64,000 bases of DNA from the NCBI RefSeq assembly GCF_004379255.2, contig NC_056049.1:22676063-22740062 (forward strand), written 5' to 3'. The notes below the pieces were generated by a model, which searched no databases, was not told the DNA's origin, and worked only from the letters and a program-made list of their open reading frames with translations. Position 1 is the stretch's first letter. Each line of letters starts with the position of its first letter. This DNA is from Salvia splendens (Eukaryota; Streptophyta; Magnoliopsida; Lamiales; Lamiaceae). Of the stretch, positions 35,672 through 49,083 are shown in pieces. Made by a program: the position numbers and the translations under genes.

Positions 35672-36255
35672 TAGGACTGGGGAAAAACACTGAAATACCG
35701 AAATACCGGCCTTATCGTACCGAAAAAATATCGAAAATACCGAACTTTTGGTATACCGTGATTTTCGGTACGGTATAATACCTTACCGAAATCTTTCGGT
35801 AAGGTAACGGTATGAATTTTCATATACCGCGGTATACCGCTTCATACCGAAGTTCGGTATGTACCGTAAATTAAGGTATATACCGTAAAATATAAATTTA
35901 ATAGTATAAAATATATTTTATATATTTTTAAAATTATAAAATTTATTGTGAAATATAAATATAATTATGAATAAAATATATGTAATATATATATTTTTAA
36001 AAATAAAATATAAATAATATTCTAAAAACTCAAATTATCTATTTTTATTGATGTTGAAAGTAAGGTATACCGAACTTTGGTACGGTATACCAAAAATGAG
36101 GTACTGCATCGGTATTGAAATTGGTCATACCGAAAATAAGGTATACCGAAGTTCGGTATACCGAAAATTTTGGTAAGGTAAAGGTATGATTTGTTCGCAT
36201 ACCGAATTTACGGTATGGTGATTTCAGTAAGGTATATCGTACCTACCCACCCCTA
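35672..36255. mobile_element. hAT-like non-autonomous element (584 bp) with internal GGTATACCG repeats
   Basis: The ends are TAGGACTGGGG and CCCACCCCTA, imperfect inverted repeats. The flanks are a perfect 8-bp duplication AGCTAGAC (35664-35671 and 36256-36263). Both sub-terminal regions are packed with GGTATACCG/CGGTAT palindromes, while the centre is AT-rich. There is no ORF. Confidence 0.85.
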
Positions 36256-36263
36256 AGCTAGAC

Positions 36264-37432
36264 ACAGTGGCAATATTTCGGGAACATTGAATTTTTACTC
36301 CTAATATTGCTGAAAAATATCATACAATTAAAATAGATTATATTTAAATGGATTATTGTGCTTTAAATGGAAATCCCAGTAGTAACGTACGTTTATTGAT
36401 CTCTTGGAAACTTTATTTTGTTACAAAAAATTATTAGGGGTGTGAAAATTAGTGGAAGCCTACAATTTGATGTTTTGAATCATATCACCTCTTACTCCTA
36501 ATTGGGAATATCATCTTTAAATATAGGATTTAATTTGGATGTTGGCGAATATGAACATTTGACGATTTTACCTTCTAGTTATAGAATATTGCTTAAATTC
36601 TATATCCTAAATTTTAGATTTGTTTACAAATTATCTTAACTAGCTTTTGCGAGTCGAATTACCAATCTAGTAATTGTCGTTTTCAGAAAAAGAAAAAAAA
36701 ATGAACTATCAATTAAACATATTATTCATCGTCGATAATATGACTTGACTAGACAATTACATAAAAATAAAGTGTCGTCTTTACTGATTTATCCTAAATT
36801 TTTATGCTATTTTATAAAGTGCAATGACTACTACAAAATATTGATTTAAGTCCAAATTTTATTTTAGATACTCCTATATGAAATTATTATGATTTTAATC
36901 CATAACATTATCTAGCTCAAAATCCTAAAATATTTATAACTTCGTACTTGATGTGCTAACTACCAACAAGCCGCCCACATGCAAATTGAATTTTTTTAAA
37001 AGAGATTTAGATATGGTGGTGCACTATTTTTTTATGTGTAGTTTATAATATACATGCTTATTAATGCGTATTCAATCTATTTACACTTGTGCACTTATAA
37101 TATTCTAAAAAAAGATTCTTTTAAAAAATTATAACTAAATAATATGAGTCTATTTTGGCATCTTAGTATGCCTACCAATTAAAATCACATTTGACTTTTA
37201 ATATAAATGACAAGTATGTATATCCATCATTTCATTAACTCATTTCATACATTATAGTAGATTATATTAAAATGATATTCACATTCCACATTACTTTTCC
37301 GATTCAAATGTCTAAAATTTCATATTGAAAAAGTAGAACTCTTATTTATGGAAGAGAGCACATTTTTCAATAAAGAATTAGGTGGTGCATTCTCTCCAAA
37401 ATGAAAAGGAATAATCAACACATAGTGAAATA
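36264..37432. other. gene-free AT-rich DNA
   Basis: No supported feature on either strand. Confidence 0.4.
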
Positions 37433-37680
37433 CTCCATTTGTCCCGTAATAGGAGTCTTACTTAGTTATGACACGGGTTTTAAGAAATGTAAAGAAAAGT
37501 TAGTTGAATAAGTTAGTGGAATGTGGGTTCAACTTAAATATATTAGTTGTATAATAAAATGTGAGTGGAATAAGTTGGTAGAATGGAGCTACATACCAAT
37601 TATGGTAAAAATGAAATAAGACTCTTTTGTGGGACAGACGAAAATGACAAAATATGACTCTTATTATGGAACGGTGGGAG
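37433..37680. mobile_element. Stowaway-like MITE
   Basis: Ends CTCCATTTGTCCCGTAAT and (right side) ATTATGGAACGGTGGGAG are inverted repeats of the CTCCSTCCGTCCC type. They are flanked by TA (37431-37432 and 37681-37682). Confidence 0.75.
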
Positions 37681-37809
37681 TATAATAGTAAGAGATCGTA
37701 CTATATCTTTGTTTTGTATGCAATGAAACACAGATCAATTAGTTAGATGTTTTGACGTTTCTCTTCAAATAAATAAGCTGTCATTCAATTGCAGCAAGAT
37801 CTGCCTTCT

Positions 37810-37950
37810 CGTTGCTAACTGCGTTGCCCCTGCCTCCCCGTTGCTAACTGCGTTGCCCCTGCGGACAATAAGCTGCCATTCAAGTTACTACGAGACGAGG
37901 AAATTCTCACAAACACATTACTACGAGACGAGGAAATTCTCACAAACACA
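37810..37950. repeat. two adjacent short tandem duplications
   Basis: CGTTGCTAACTGCGTTGCCC repeats at 37810 and 37839 (period 29). A 33-bp unit with CTACGAGACGAGGAAATTCT repeats at 37885 and 37918. Both are direct and nearly exact. Confidence 0.85.
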
Positions 37951-38565
37951 TTATATATGAATAGAAGAATCATAACTAAAAAATCGAAAATATATGACAA
38001 TTTAATTATTTTTATGTGAAATTTCGACTATATATGAGTGGCGTGGTCACGATACCCTTAGTTTGTTTTGTGCCCTTTAAGAATCATAAGGGCCTAATTT
38101 TATAAAATTCATGACTTGTAAGAGAGCCACCCAACATATTGGGTTATTTCTAATAATATAGATTAATTGGATTGGGACTCTTGTCATCCATTAATCTTTC
38201 TTATAATTGGTTTGTAATATCAAAATATTATATAGGTTAAAAGTCGTATTAGAATGTTACATTAGTGGGACAAATACGGTGCGATGTAAAACGTGTATGC
38301 ATTCATTGCCACAAACATGTCATTTAAAACTAGGGGTAATGTCCCCATAATATACGAATTTAAAGCATTTTGATTTTGAACACAAACCTTCATGTTTAAT
38401 TCAATTTTATATTGTTCCGTATGAGGGGTAATGTCCCCTAAAAATGCAAAGATTATGTTGTTTTGATTAAGTGGTGTCAATCAACTTTCATGTTAGCTTA
38501 AGTTTTTACCAATATTTAATTTGTGAAATTTCTGTTCCTATAGTGTTAATGTTTAAGTTTGTGTG

Positions 38566-38673
38566 TTTATTCACAATTTTCAAAGTTCATATACAAAACA
38601 AAACAAAAATCAAAATTCATTTATTCACAACTTTCAAAGTTCATATATAAAACAAAACAAAAATCAAAATTCA
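38566..38673. repeat. 54-bp tandem duplication
   Basis: Two copies (38566-38619 and 38620-38673) start TTTATTCACAA. The period is a multiple of three, which keeps a frame open by chance; composition does not support a gene. Confidence 0.85.
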
Positions 38674-38759
38674 TGCATTTAATAATCGATACGATAATAC
38701 CCTTTCAAGCTAATAATTGTATAATTAAACTAAAATTATAAATAGCTGAGTAAAGAAAA

Positions 38760-39311
38760 TCCTCTTTCCACAAGATGGGATACGCCTCAATAGTATTTTC
38801 GGATTAGCGTGTCGTACTCAAATGTAAAACGGCTTTGTCTCAAAGGTAACAACACTACAAACAAAATGAGCTTTGAGGAACTAGGTAAGGTGAGGACAAG
38901 GCTTCGACAATGTATCAATTTGGAAAGCTAGCTTCAAATGAGTGCAAGATCTTGTCTTTTCTAATGTTTGTAAGAATGTTTTCAAGTGTGAAAAAACCCC
39001 TTCTTATGAGTGTATGATGCAATAGGATGACATCTTATATAGGCACATCTCACAATATGATAGCCTTGCAAAAATCATTAGTGTCTAGGGTTGTTACCAA
39101 CATAATCAGGCCATTTTGCAGTTGTATGAGTATTCACTAATTTCTCACTTATTGGGGAAATCGATATAGAGAAAGTAAATATAGATACTCAAAATATAGA
39201 TTGATTCTATACTGTTTATTTTCACAAAATTAAACATTACACCTCTTGTATCTTGTATGATTCCGTCAATGAATCAAACCGTCTACGACAATTGACTGGT
39301 CACGATTCCAA
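38760..39311 (-). mobile_element. LTR-like remnant, minus orientation
   Basis: Read on the minus strand it starts TGTTGGAATCGTGACC at 39311 and has a TATA box (CCTATATAAGATG) at about 39034-39045. The other end and the internal region were not identified, so this is a tentative solo LTR or fragment. Confidence 0.35.
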
Positions 39312-40773
39312 CAATTTTTACAATCGCGGTCTTGGTCTTTTGTCCTAAATTTTTGCGTCGATCATTCACTTATAAAAAACTTGATTAGAGTCTCAAGTAG
39401 TTGTATACAAGGAATTAAATTTAAACGTACAGTACAACATCGCTGTTAATTGGATTTTACTAAAGTTCAAGGCAAATCTCAAATGAAGACTTTTTAATAT
39501 ATTAATGTATGATATTGCTGAAATTGAAAATATATGCTTAAACTACAAAAAGGAGACATACTTTTTTACATATTTAAGACACTGAAATTAAAAATTGACA
39601 CTTATGAAATCATTAATTTGATAACGTGACAGACGCTGTGAGGGTTGTTAGGCGCAGTGCTGAGTGGCAAAGTGATCGATAATATAGTGGGAGTCATTAA
39701 ATTATTTTTATATGTATATGTGATATAATTGGCTACTTTAGAAGTTTATTTAATTGATATGTTCGAGCAAGAAAATATTGTTTTCTCTTCCAAAATTGGT
39801 TGACGTTAGAATAATGTTCCCACTCTTCATGTTCCTATACTAATCGATCGTGTGCATATAATATGCCAAATAGGAACCATTCTGTCTATTGGATTTGGAT
39901 AATCTGAGATCGCATTATATAAAAAATTAAAATAAAAATTGAATAGGTAAATTAGTGAAATTAGAGAAAAATTTTACACCAAACAAAATTCCCTAATAAT
40001 AAGTAGTTTTTTGTTTTTTATTTAGAAAACCTCTTTTCCTTTTTAGGGGAAAATGACCGTACTCACCTATATTAAGCTTTGGTAGGTGAGATTCAAAATA
40101 AAGAAATAAATATTAAAATAAATGTAAGGTAGGGAGGTCTAACATACGTCCATAAACAATACTATTATGAAATATTAAGCTCTAATTAACAATTTTATTT
40201 TCATAGTCACAGATTCTAGACTTTTGCAATAACTTATATTTGACCTACCATATAAATCCGAAGGACAATATCAAGTGGGCATCACTATAATTTGTAAGTA
40301 TTAATATCCTATTGTATGACGTCATATATATTGATCTTCATTAAATATATATAATTACCATTCTGGAACATTTTATAATTAGAAAATAAATAGTTGGAAA
40401 AAACGAAGAAAGTTTTGGAAACAAAATATTAGATGTGGACCCTCAACTTTCAAGTGGGGAGCATTAATTGATTTTAACACTTAAGGCTACCAATAACTGA
40501 GCAAATCATATAATCCTAATTAAAAGCTACATTCCTCTCTATTATTGTTCTAAAAATTGAAGTTTTAGTGGACCCTTGTATTCAAATTTTGATAGACAGA
40601 CGCACGATTATACTCATGACTAGTGCAAATGGTAACATATTCAAAAGATAATACTACTATAATAAATCATTTTTTGGGGTTTTGAATTTTAAATATATGA
40701 AATCTACTACTTTATACACAAATCATTCAAAATATTTGAAACACAAAACTTTGATATTACTGAGTGTTTAGTA
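39312..40773. other. gene-free AT-rich DNA
   Basis: No supported coding or mobile feature. Confidence 0.4.
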
Positions 40774-41047
40774 CTCTTTTCGTCCCACGGTAAATGTATA
40801 GTATTCCTCCAATCTAAACTGGTTTTTTTAACAAAATATAACACAATTATACTTTTTATTTTATTCTCTCTTATTTTATACACTATTTTCATTTGTCTAC
40901 TTTATTCTCTTTTTGTCAAACTATCTAAATGTCATTTCCTTAAAATGACGAAAGAAAAACCTTACTTAGCGTCAAACTATCTAAATGTCATTTTCTTAAA
41001 ATGACCAAAGAAAAACCTTTAAACCTTACTTATAGCGAAACGGGGAG
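40774..41047. mobile_element. Stowaway-like MITE with internal 56-bp duplication
   Basis: Left end CTCTTTTCGTCCCACGG and right end GCGAAACGGGGAG are flanked by TA. Inside, 40915-40970 and 40971-41020 are a tandem duplication (GTCAAACTATCTAAATGTCA). A second inner end (TATTCCTCCAATCTAAACTG) suggests nesting. Confidence 0.55.
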
Positions 41048-41102
41048 TATATCAAAAGATATATTGAAGGATGTGTGTTATTTTTTGCTTTTTTGTGTGT
41101 TA

Positions 41103-42995
41103 GCGCATCCGCAACACGTCTCGTTACTGTTTCTATCTCGTCTCGGAGAGACGAGACAGCAGCGAGACGGCGTTGCAGGGATACGTCTCGGTCTCATCTT
41201 GGCGGGTGTCTCATCCCAGAGGGACAGTTGGCGGGACAGCTCGCCACGTGCCAGCGCCACGTGGCGCTAGGCGTGACGCCCACTCACCGGCCGGCGAATG
41301 GGCGTCGTCACGCTGACGCAATAAATCATTTTTAAAAAAAATCGATTTTAATTAAAAAAATTATAACGGTAATGTTACCATTTTTTACAGTTCAACGGTA
41401 TTTTTTTTATTTTTTTATTTTTTTTACTCTATAAATACTCCTCTTTCATCCTCATTATACACACAAACACACATCTATTCTTCTCAAATCATCTCTCTTT
41501 CTTCTCCAATTTTCATCTCACCTCTCCAATTTTCATCTCAAAATGTCCGGCGACGGAAACGAGGGCGGCTCCGGCGGATATGATTTGAACACGTTTGGCG
41601 ATTGGGGGCATGTACAATGTCTTGGGTGCTGCCGGTTCCGGTTCGTCGACGCCAGGCACACAAGGCTCGTCGACGCCGGCGGCGTACCAACCACTCTATT
41701 TTGATGTCGATGCATACTCTCGTCCCTCCGCCCCGAGGTATGGGCAATCGTAGGGATTATCCCAAATTAGGGAGGATTTCCGGATGAACCCAATCCGGAA
41801 GGAGGACGAGGCGGTGGAAGCTCCAGGGATCGCGCATTCGACGCCGTGGAGGAAGAGGAGGAGGCGGCCGAAGAGGAGGAGGATATAGGCCGTCATCCAT
41901 ACAGCCGCAAGGACACGATGACTCTGTTCAACGCTTGGGTCAGCGTCTCGTACGATCCCATCGTCATGAATCAACAAACCCGCAAGCGTTTTTGGGAAAA
42001 GGTCACCGACGCCTACAACGAGAACAAGTCGTCTCGGTCCCGCCGCCGCACCATGAAGATGCTCCGCAGTCATTTTGACCGAGTCGACAGAGATGTCAAA
42101 AAAATTTACGGCATCTACAAGAATGAAGCGGCTCAATACCAAAGCGGAGCCAGTGGAGCCGACATTATGAGAGCGGCTATGTGAGTCTTTTTTGACGACA
42201 ACGGCAAAGAATTCAAACATGTCGATGTTTGGGAGGCCGTCAAAGACGTTGAAAGGTGGGCTGGCGGTGTCCAGTCCAGCTCGGGTTCGAGCTCGAAACG
42301 CACGAAGTACACGGAGGGTGGCCAATACTCGTCTAGTGAGCGCGGGTCAGGCAACGGCTCACAAGAGGTTGAGGGCACGACCACCGATGCAGGGGGCTCC
42401 TCTAGTGGGCATGGTCGGCTGCAAGGGACGAAGGCGGCTAGAGGGAGGAGGGGCCGAGGCGAATCAAGCCAGGCGGGCTCTGTCTCGGGCTCGAACACCC
42501 TATTGTCCATGTACTTGACCGCCACGATGGCTGACACTTCCCGCATGACGCCTCCCCAATATCAAGCCCATCTTGCCGGAATTGAGTATATGGCAAGACA
42601 AATTGGTATTCCGTCTCCAGGTAGCTTGAGTGCACAGCCACCGCCTTCGGGGGATGATTCGTCTGCGGAGTAGCTCTACTCAATTTCTATAAAATTGTAT
42701 TTTAAATTATGTAAATTTTATTTTTTTAGGATTTTAATTATGTGTTTTTTTAAAATTTTAAGTTGTAATTTTATTTTATTTAATGAAGTGTGTTTTTATT
42801 AATTGAATTTGTTGGAAATAAAAATAAAAAATGAAATTGAATGAATAGTTAAGGGATGAGATGGTTAAGATGAGATGGTTATGAGATGGAGGGTTGCAGG
42901 TGTTGTCTCTTAGTTAAGATATGGTATGAAAAGTACAGTGAGGTCCATGAATAGTGAAGAGATGAGACGGTTAAGAGACAGCGTTGCGAATGGCC
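41103..42995 (+). mobile_element. PIF/Harbinger-like element 1, Myb/SANT ORF only
   Basis: Ends are GCGCATCCGCAACACGTCTC and, reverse-complemented on the right, GGCCATTCGCAACGCTGTCTC. They are flanked by the 3-bp duplication TTA (41100-41102 and 42996-42998), the hallmark of PIF/Harbinger. The 1.9 kb contains a promoter-like TATA (CTATAAATACTCC near 41439), a CT-rich leader and one decayed Myb/SANT-like gene. No DDE transposase is visible. Confidence 0.75.
41543..42673 (+). pseudogene. Harbinger Myb/SANT-like protein, broken
   Basis: ATG at 41543 (MSGDGNEGGSGGYDL). A frameshift falls in 41600-41850, and the Myb/SANT-like part reads from 41846 (GRHPYSRKDTMTLFNAWVSV, QQTRKRFWEKVTDAYNE). An in-frame TGA at 42182-42184 interrupts it before VFFDDNGKEFKHVDVWE. 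A Ser/Gly-rich linker and a C-terminal helix (YQAHLAGIEYMARQ) end at the TAG at 42671. In autonomous PIF/Harbinger elements such a protein binds the element ends and helps the transposase. This copy cannot be translated whole. Confidence 0.7.
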
Positions 42996-42998
42996 TTA

Positions 42999-44361
42999 GT
43001 CTCCTGTTATTTTTTCTGTAATGGTTTTGAATAGAATTTTCATTTTTTGCTACACATTGATTTCTTCATTTCTTGTTACTATTTCGATTAAGAATTGTTT
43101 ATGTTATGCTAGATCATCATATTTTATAGGATATCTGATGCTCTTTTGTTTCTGTTTTTTTATGTGTTTCTTCTGCAATGATTTTTCATATAGTATTAAG
43201 TTGTTAATTTTTGTTTATGCATTGATTTTATAACTTTGTGTGTGTTTCTATTATTATTATTTTTTTGTTTGAATGTTTTATAACACATGAAAAAACAAGT
43301 TGAAACCTAACAACCCACAAATTATCAGATGTTGGACTACTTATATATTTATATAGCTAAAGATTTTGAGTAGAATAAAATAAGATTACACTATGCAATG
43401 ATTACCTTATTTGGCCAATTGCATTAGTTGTGGGTAGATCGAATTTACTTGAACCATAATATATATACCAAAGCCACCCCACAAAGTCATTATCATAAAA
43501 TATTATTCTCCAACACCACACCACACCACACCACACCACCACGTAAATTTAGTGTGTAACAACATAGATTCAACCACTTAAAAGAAAAAAAAATTAAATA
43601 AAGCAGTGTCACAGTGCAAAGCACTTAAATTAGTTGGATGATGCAAAAACAATGGAGAATGAAATTATTTATGGCCCAATCAAGTTATCAAGTGTCAAGT
43701 TATTGTCATTGAACAGCTGTTTCAAGAACAAAGAGTCACCAAAACACTCTCAACTAATAGTACCCACATTTAATTTCTACAGTAAAAACAATCATAGTCC
43801 TATTAAAATTATGTTGGAACTTAATGAAATATGTCATGCATGTGTGATAAATTTCCTATTTTGTGAAGACCATGTGGATTGAAAGGATAATTTCAATCTT
43901 TATTGCGTAGTTCTTTAGTTATAGTATATCTTAATGAATTATTCAAAAATTGATCTTTATGGTAGTATAGTGTTTTTGTTAATATTTTATGCATCCATCA
44001 TTTAATTTTTCAAAAAATAGTTCAATAAAAATAGGGTGGTATTCAAATAGTCAAATGTATATATAGGAGAAAGTAGCACAGAGAACTCAAGAATCATTTT
44101 CAGCAATGTAATACCAAAAATAACATTTGCATCACCAATATCTTTCATAGTATAAAAATTGGAATACAGAATCACTTTTTTACCATAAGTCATAGTAATA
44201 CTCCAAAGAAACCTATCTACACTCTTTTTTTCTCCTGCCATTTATTGGCCACCAACAAAAAAGCAATATCTTTATCTAGTCTGAAACAACTAGGAAGCCA
44301 CCTATACAATGAGAGATTCATCATATACATAGAACTCTTGATGCAAAATTGCATGCCATCC
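42999..44361. other. gene-free DNA with a (CCACA)n microsatellite
   Basis: The microsatellite is at about 43512-43540 (five to six CCACA units). The remainder is AT-rich. A minus-strand AATAAA at 44241-44246 could end the GTE1 transcript. Confidence 0.5.
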
Positions 44362-47300
44362 TCAGCTGTGGGGCTTTTTGCTCTTTTTTGGTGCAGTTTT
44401 AGCTAGGCTTTCGGGTATATCTCGCTTTCGTTTGTTGTTGCAGTTCTGATTGTTGTCACCGTTGTTGTTCCCTCCAGTGCTCGTTGAACTCTTCATCTGC
44501 AACTGCAATGTGTCTTTGACGAAAAACCTCAATCTCCACAAGGTGGATTCACTCTGCAAAAAGCACATCCAAAGTCGGAAGTAGCTGAGTTAGTTATGGG
44601 ATTTTATATGTAAAGGGTGTAAAGAAGAGGACTGTGATGTGATCGGACGATGTTGGGAGACCTGTGCGTCAATGTCAACTTCCACAGTATCTCCTGATGC
44701 TTGAAACGTGGGGTCGTTCTGGGAAATTATTTCTAAAGCCTTATTAATGTCCTCAGGAGATAGACGAGTGATGGCAGTCCCAAGTCGTTTCTTCTCTTCA
44801 GTTGTCATCTTTCTGAAACAAAACATAAATTTAAGCATCACAGATATGTTCAGACCGTGACAATCGATTCAATAATAATATGAACTCAAAATGGTTCAAG
44901 TACTACAATTTTAATGATTTACAAATGATACTACCGTATATCTGATGCCAAACTCATCCCAGCTGCCTAAAAATGATGCATCCTGAATTGATACTCGTTA
45001 TCTGAGTGTCACAGATAGTAATGCAAAGTCTCTTTTCGTGCCTTTTTCTTCTTCATCCCTACCATCTATTCATCTTGTCGATGGAACCTATTCTCCGTCA
45101 ACAGGGACTGGTGTTGTCAAACATACTACTCATATCACTCTTGATTATGTCCTATTTGCTCCTAAACTCCCTATAAGTTTTGTTATCTATTGGCTAATTA
45201 GTCATCTCACCAAAACGAACAACTGTTGTAGCTCCTTCCTATTGTGTCTTTCAGGACCTATGGACAAAGAGGACAATTGGTGGAGGACATGGACATGGCA
45301 GTTTGTACTACATGGCACCTGAAAAATGCATATGAGGCAGCACCTCACTTGCTGCGAACGAGGCATAGATGGATCGTCGGTTTAGGGTCACCAAAACCAG
45401 TCTTCTCTGGGGAAATGGATTTCCATTCCAAAACTGGGAAAAAAAACAAATACAAAGAAAATACTAACTAGACAGTGCTACCCCGCCCTTTAGTTTATAA
45501 TATGGGTAGTTTTCATATCTATTTGTTTTAGGATGAAAGTCACTGGGGCATTAATTCATAACTGCAACCATAATTGCTAGAAATTACAACAATTAATAGT
45601 GAAAATGGCCCTAGGATAAGAGTATCCTAAAATGATATACCGCATTTAAAATTACTAAGTAAAAAGCAAAAGATACCATAACAAATAAGAAAACTGAATA
45701 ACTCAAATAAATGTCACTTTGGGGAAACTCGCACTTTGGGTTCAACCCCATTGCTTTCCTCTCCCATAACACCCCAAAAAATGAAAATTCTTATATTCAT
45801 CTTCAAATTAGAATGTCATAACCACAGACTTGCAGTGGATATATCACAATTTAATTATACACCAAAGATAGTCAAGATATCACAAAAATGTACACACTTT
45901 ATGTAAGATGTCTCATGGACTACATCCTTATAATAGAAGATCCAAGAAATCTATAAAAAGTGATGGAAGGCAAATAGGAAAGGGTAATCAAGATATTATC
46001 AAACAGAGCAAATACGTGCTAAGTAAATCAATAAGATGTGTTGAATGAGAACAAACCTGCATTTCTGAAGTACCAAATCTTTGAGTTCCTCGATATGTGT
46101 GTCAACCTCATCTAGCTGGAATGGTTAATAAATGCTTTCAGATGATTTCCATGAGGATATCTTAGGTAGAAAGAACGATAGAGGCGGAGAACAAACAAAC
46201 TAATAATTTCCCTTTCCTTTTAACATTCATTTGGTCTGGAGAAGGGTGGTTAATCTATCAAAGTGCAAGAGTCTTTTTTCACTTACTTCTAAACATAATT
46301 CTCTGGCCATTTTGGCGTGAGCAGCTTCTTGTGCAAGATGCACATCTAGTTGCATCTCAGCTTCTTCTTCTTTCCGCCTTTCTTCCTTTAAACAGATCTA
46401 GATGTCAAACAGTGAATTCAAAGGAAAAAAAAACTACTGAAATTGTTTTTTATTGTAAGCATAGAGACAGTTATAAAGAAAGAAGGCAACATTGCTATTA
46501 CTACGGACTTTTCAAGGAACAAACAAAATAACCTCTTCATCAACTTTTGGCAGAAGTTGCAACCATTTTGTCTCAAACTTGTCCAACAAAGTTTTGGCCA
46601 TAACATGAACATCATCTCTTTCTTCGTTATATTTCATTGCATTCTTGAATATCAGCCTCACGTCAGCGCATATTTCTCGGACATTTTTATATCCAGTACC
46701 ATCTTTGGCCTCCATTCTGCATTTGATGGTGCTGAAATCCATGGGTTTCTCTATAACCTAGATTCATTTATAAGAAGTTATAGAAACATAGGAGGAAACC
46801 AGAAGATTGATCTCTGGTGACTTAAGAGGCCGAAACAAGCGATGAGATGGAAATACACTGAACAAATTCTCCCATGTGTTATTATTCAAAATCCTTACTA
46901 ATTAATTCATTAACATATTGGTAAACAGATCTTCAAATTTCTTCGTAAGCATTTCGTATTTTCAGCATGCATTAATTAAAGCATGACAAGCAGCAAGTAG
47001 TTTTTTGTTCTTTTGCATGTGATTTTTTTTTGGCTTTTAATCATTGTAATTATTACTATTATATTGTGTAGTGTATGTTTTTATTTTCATTGCATGGGAG
47101 GGGGAGTTGTTATGAAAATAAAGAAAATCAGCTTAACCTCATAGTAGTCATGCAAACCAAGACCTACTACATCCACAGGCTGCAAGAATGGTCCCGCCCA
47201 CTGGTGTTGAGTTAACTGAAATTGCAAAAACCAGCAACAATAATTAAGCAGCAAACTAAAATTTAGAACTACAATCTCAGCACACTTGGAAGTTAGAATA

Positions 47301-48548
47301 TAATAGAGGGCTAACATTGTGATTCAGCTTGTACTATACACAACAGCACACTTACGAAATTTATCAAAGACCAGCAAACCACAACCAAAAGATTTCACTC
47401 ACCAACAGTATTATTTTATTTTATCCTACACGGAAGTTCTTTCGTCAACATCATTTTCTAAGTTCAAAAGCACATTCCCAAAACTTCTAGATCGTTAAGG
47501 AGAAAACGAGAGTCAAACATTAAACTTACGAAACCAACCAAGTCCGATGTTACGGCAATCTAAAGCTGGTGCGAATGAAAATTGTGGAGCGACAAATAAA
47601 GTATTCCATTCGTTCCTTATTGAGTCGTTTTCCATTTCGGGACATTCCAAGATAATTGAGTTATTTCTATTTTTGGCAAAAAGTAATACATGTTCTCTTT
47701 CCTACTTTATTATCTCTCTTACTTTTTTCTCTCTTAATCTCTCTTATTTTTTTCTCTTTCCTACTTTATTCTCCCTCCACTTAACACACTAACCATCTCT
47801 TTCCTAATCTTCATTCCGAAAAGAAACAACTCTAGTAATAAGGATCGGAGGTAGTATTAAATAGATTCACAAAATGGGCATCACATTTACCACAAAAGAA
47901 GATTAAGCTGGAAGGACCAATTGGGTTTACCTGGCGCAACATCGTCCCAAACTGGCGCATAAGCTCCTGCATTCTCTGAGCAGCAGCTGCTTCCCTACTT
48001 GCTATATCTTGCTGCTTCTTCTTAAAACTGCCCGCAGAGAATTTCTCCCTTTCTTTGTCCTTCACTAAAGAACCACCTCTTGGAGTGTTCGGGAGCTTCG
48101 TATTTGAACTCGAGTAGAATCGCTCAATCTCATTGAGTTTATGGTCAAGCTGCAAGTGCATAGACACAAACTTCACAACACATACAGTTGCCAAAACCTT
48201 CTTTTGGTCTCATAAATTCACTCCCTTATTCGATACAAATAAACCATACATAATCATTATTACTAAGAATGCTTCCTTCCACCACCCATTTTTGACACAT
48301 TTCCTAAAACATTTTTTCTTCCCAATTACACCTATTAGTTCAGAAGTGTAAATTCATAAGAAATTCCAACAAAACCCAATGAAATATACAATTCCACCAA
48401 AATTGTTTTAAAAAGCTCAAAAAAGATGCACCTGGTCAACTTTTATGAACAATTCATCCACGCCTTGGTTCAAGCTCTCCGCTTGAGACTTATCCATCGC
48501 CGCCGTTTCTGGCGGCGCTTCAAGAACTGAATCAGTCTTTGAATCCAT
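44362..48548 (-). CDS. GTE1: GTE1/IMB1-like bromodomain transcription factor (8 exons)
   Basis: Exons: 48548-48432, 48149-47931, 47215-47138, 46757-46533, 46385-46287, 46115-46057, 44812-44662 and 44553-44362. All borders are GT-AG; 1140 nt give 379 residues, close to Arabidopsis GTE1/IMB1. A basic, coiled N-terminal half (ELMRQFGTMLRQ) leads into a bromodomain (about 115-200; WAGPFLQPVDVVGLGLHDYY, KPMDFSTIK). The acetyl-lysine-binding asparagine is expected in NAMKYNEE. A Glu-rich coil follows, then the NET/extra-terminal domain (about 267-318; MTTEEKKRLGTAI, PEDINKALEII) and the helix STLWRLRFFVKDTL. The end is basic and nuclear (NNKRKRD, PKKSKKP). It reads acetylated histones; Arabidopsis IMB1 promotes seed germination. 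Intron 6 holds a copia relic and intron 2 a MITE, yet the coding sequence is intact. Confidence 0.93.
45020..45470 (+). mobile_element. copia-type retrotransposon fragment in GTE1 intron 6
   Basis: On the strand opposite to GTE1, broken frames read IHLVDGTYSPSTGTG, ITLDYVLFAPKLPISF and then CLFQDLWTKRTIGGGHGHGS-LYYM. This order (protease end to GAG-pre-integrase region) is standard in Ty1/copia polyproteins. Frameshifts separate the pieces. No LTRs were found, so it is an old relic. Confidence 0.7.
47604..47854. mobile_element. Stowaway-like MITE in GTE1 intron 2
   Basis: Left end TTCCATTCGTTCCTTATTGA and right end CTCTAGTAATAAGGATCGGAGG are imperfect inverted repeats with TA at both borders. 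Inside are CT-rich ACTTTATTCTC tracts common to this family here. Confidence 0.65.
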
Positions 48549-49083
48549 CGCCTTTCAAGCCATAAGAAAAGGTCGTGAATCAGAATCTTAAAAAATCCTC
48601 CCTAGAAAAAAAAAAGAGAGAGAATACATAACATTAAAGAAATTTGAAGAATTAACCCTAAAACTTACAATCAAAGGACCAAATTTTTCCAGGGAAATGA
48701 GAATGAATGCCCAACACTTACAAGTTACAGTAACTAAATTGAAAGCTGCAATAAACAATTTAATAGAATTATTCAATCGTAAAGAACCAAAACAATTTTT
48801 TTTCCCAATACACTGAATATGGATTTCTGTTTGCCTAGATATTAAAAGATTTAGGAAGTACAGCAATTATAATTAATTGCGCTTTTCTTTCTTATGGCCG
48901 CAACTGTAATTAAATTTATCGGAGCTGACTCACAACAAAATAAAATTGATCCACCGTCACTTATTAAAATTACTCATATTTATAATTACTTATTATCTTA
49001 TTAAAATTACTCATATTTATAATTACTTATTATTTTATTTTATTGTGGCCGTGGAGTAGGAGATCCACTCAGTAAATTTAGTA
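48549..49083 (-). promoter_or_regulatory. promoter side of GTE1
   Basis: AT-rich, with a 38-bp tandem repeat (TACTCATATTTATAATTACT) near 48972-49040. No TATA box could be chosen with confidence. Confidence 0.35.
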
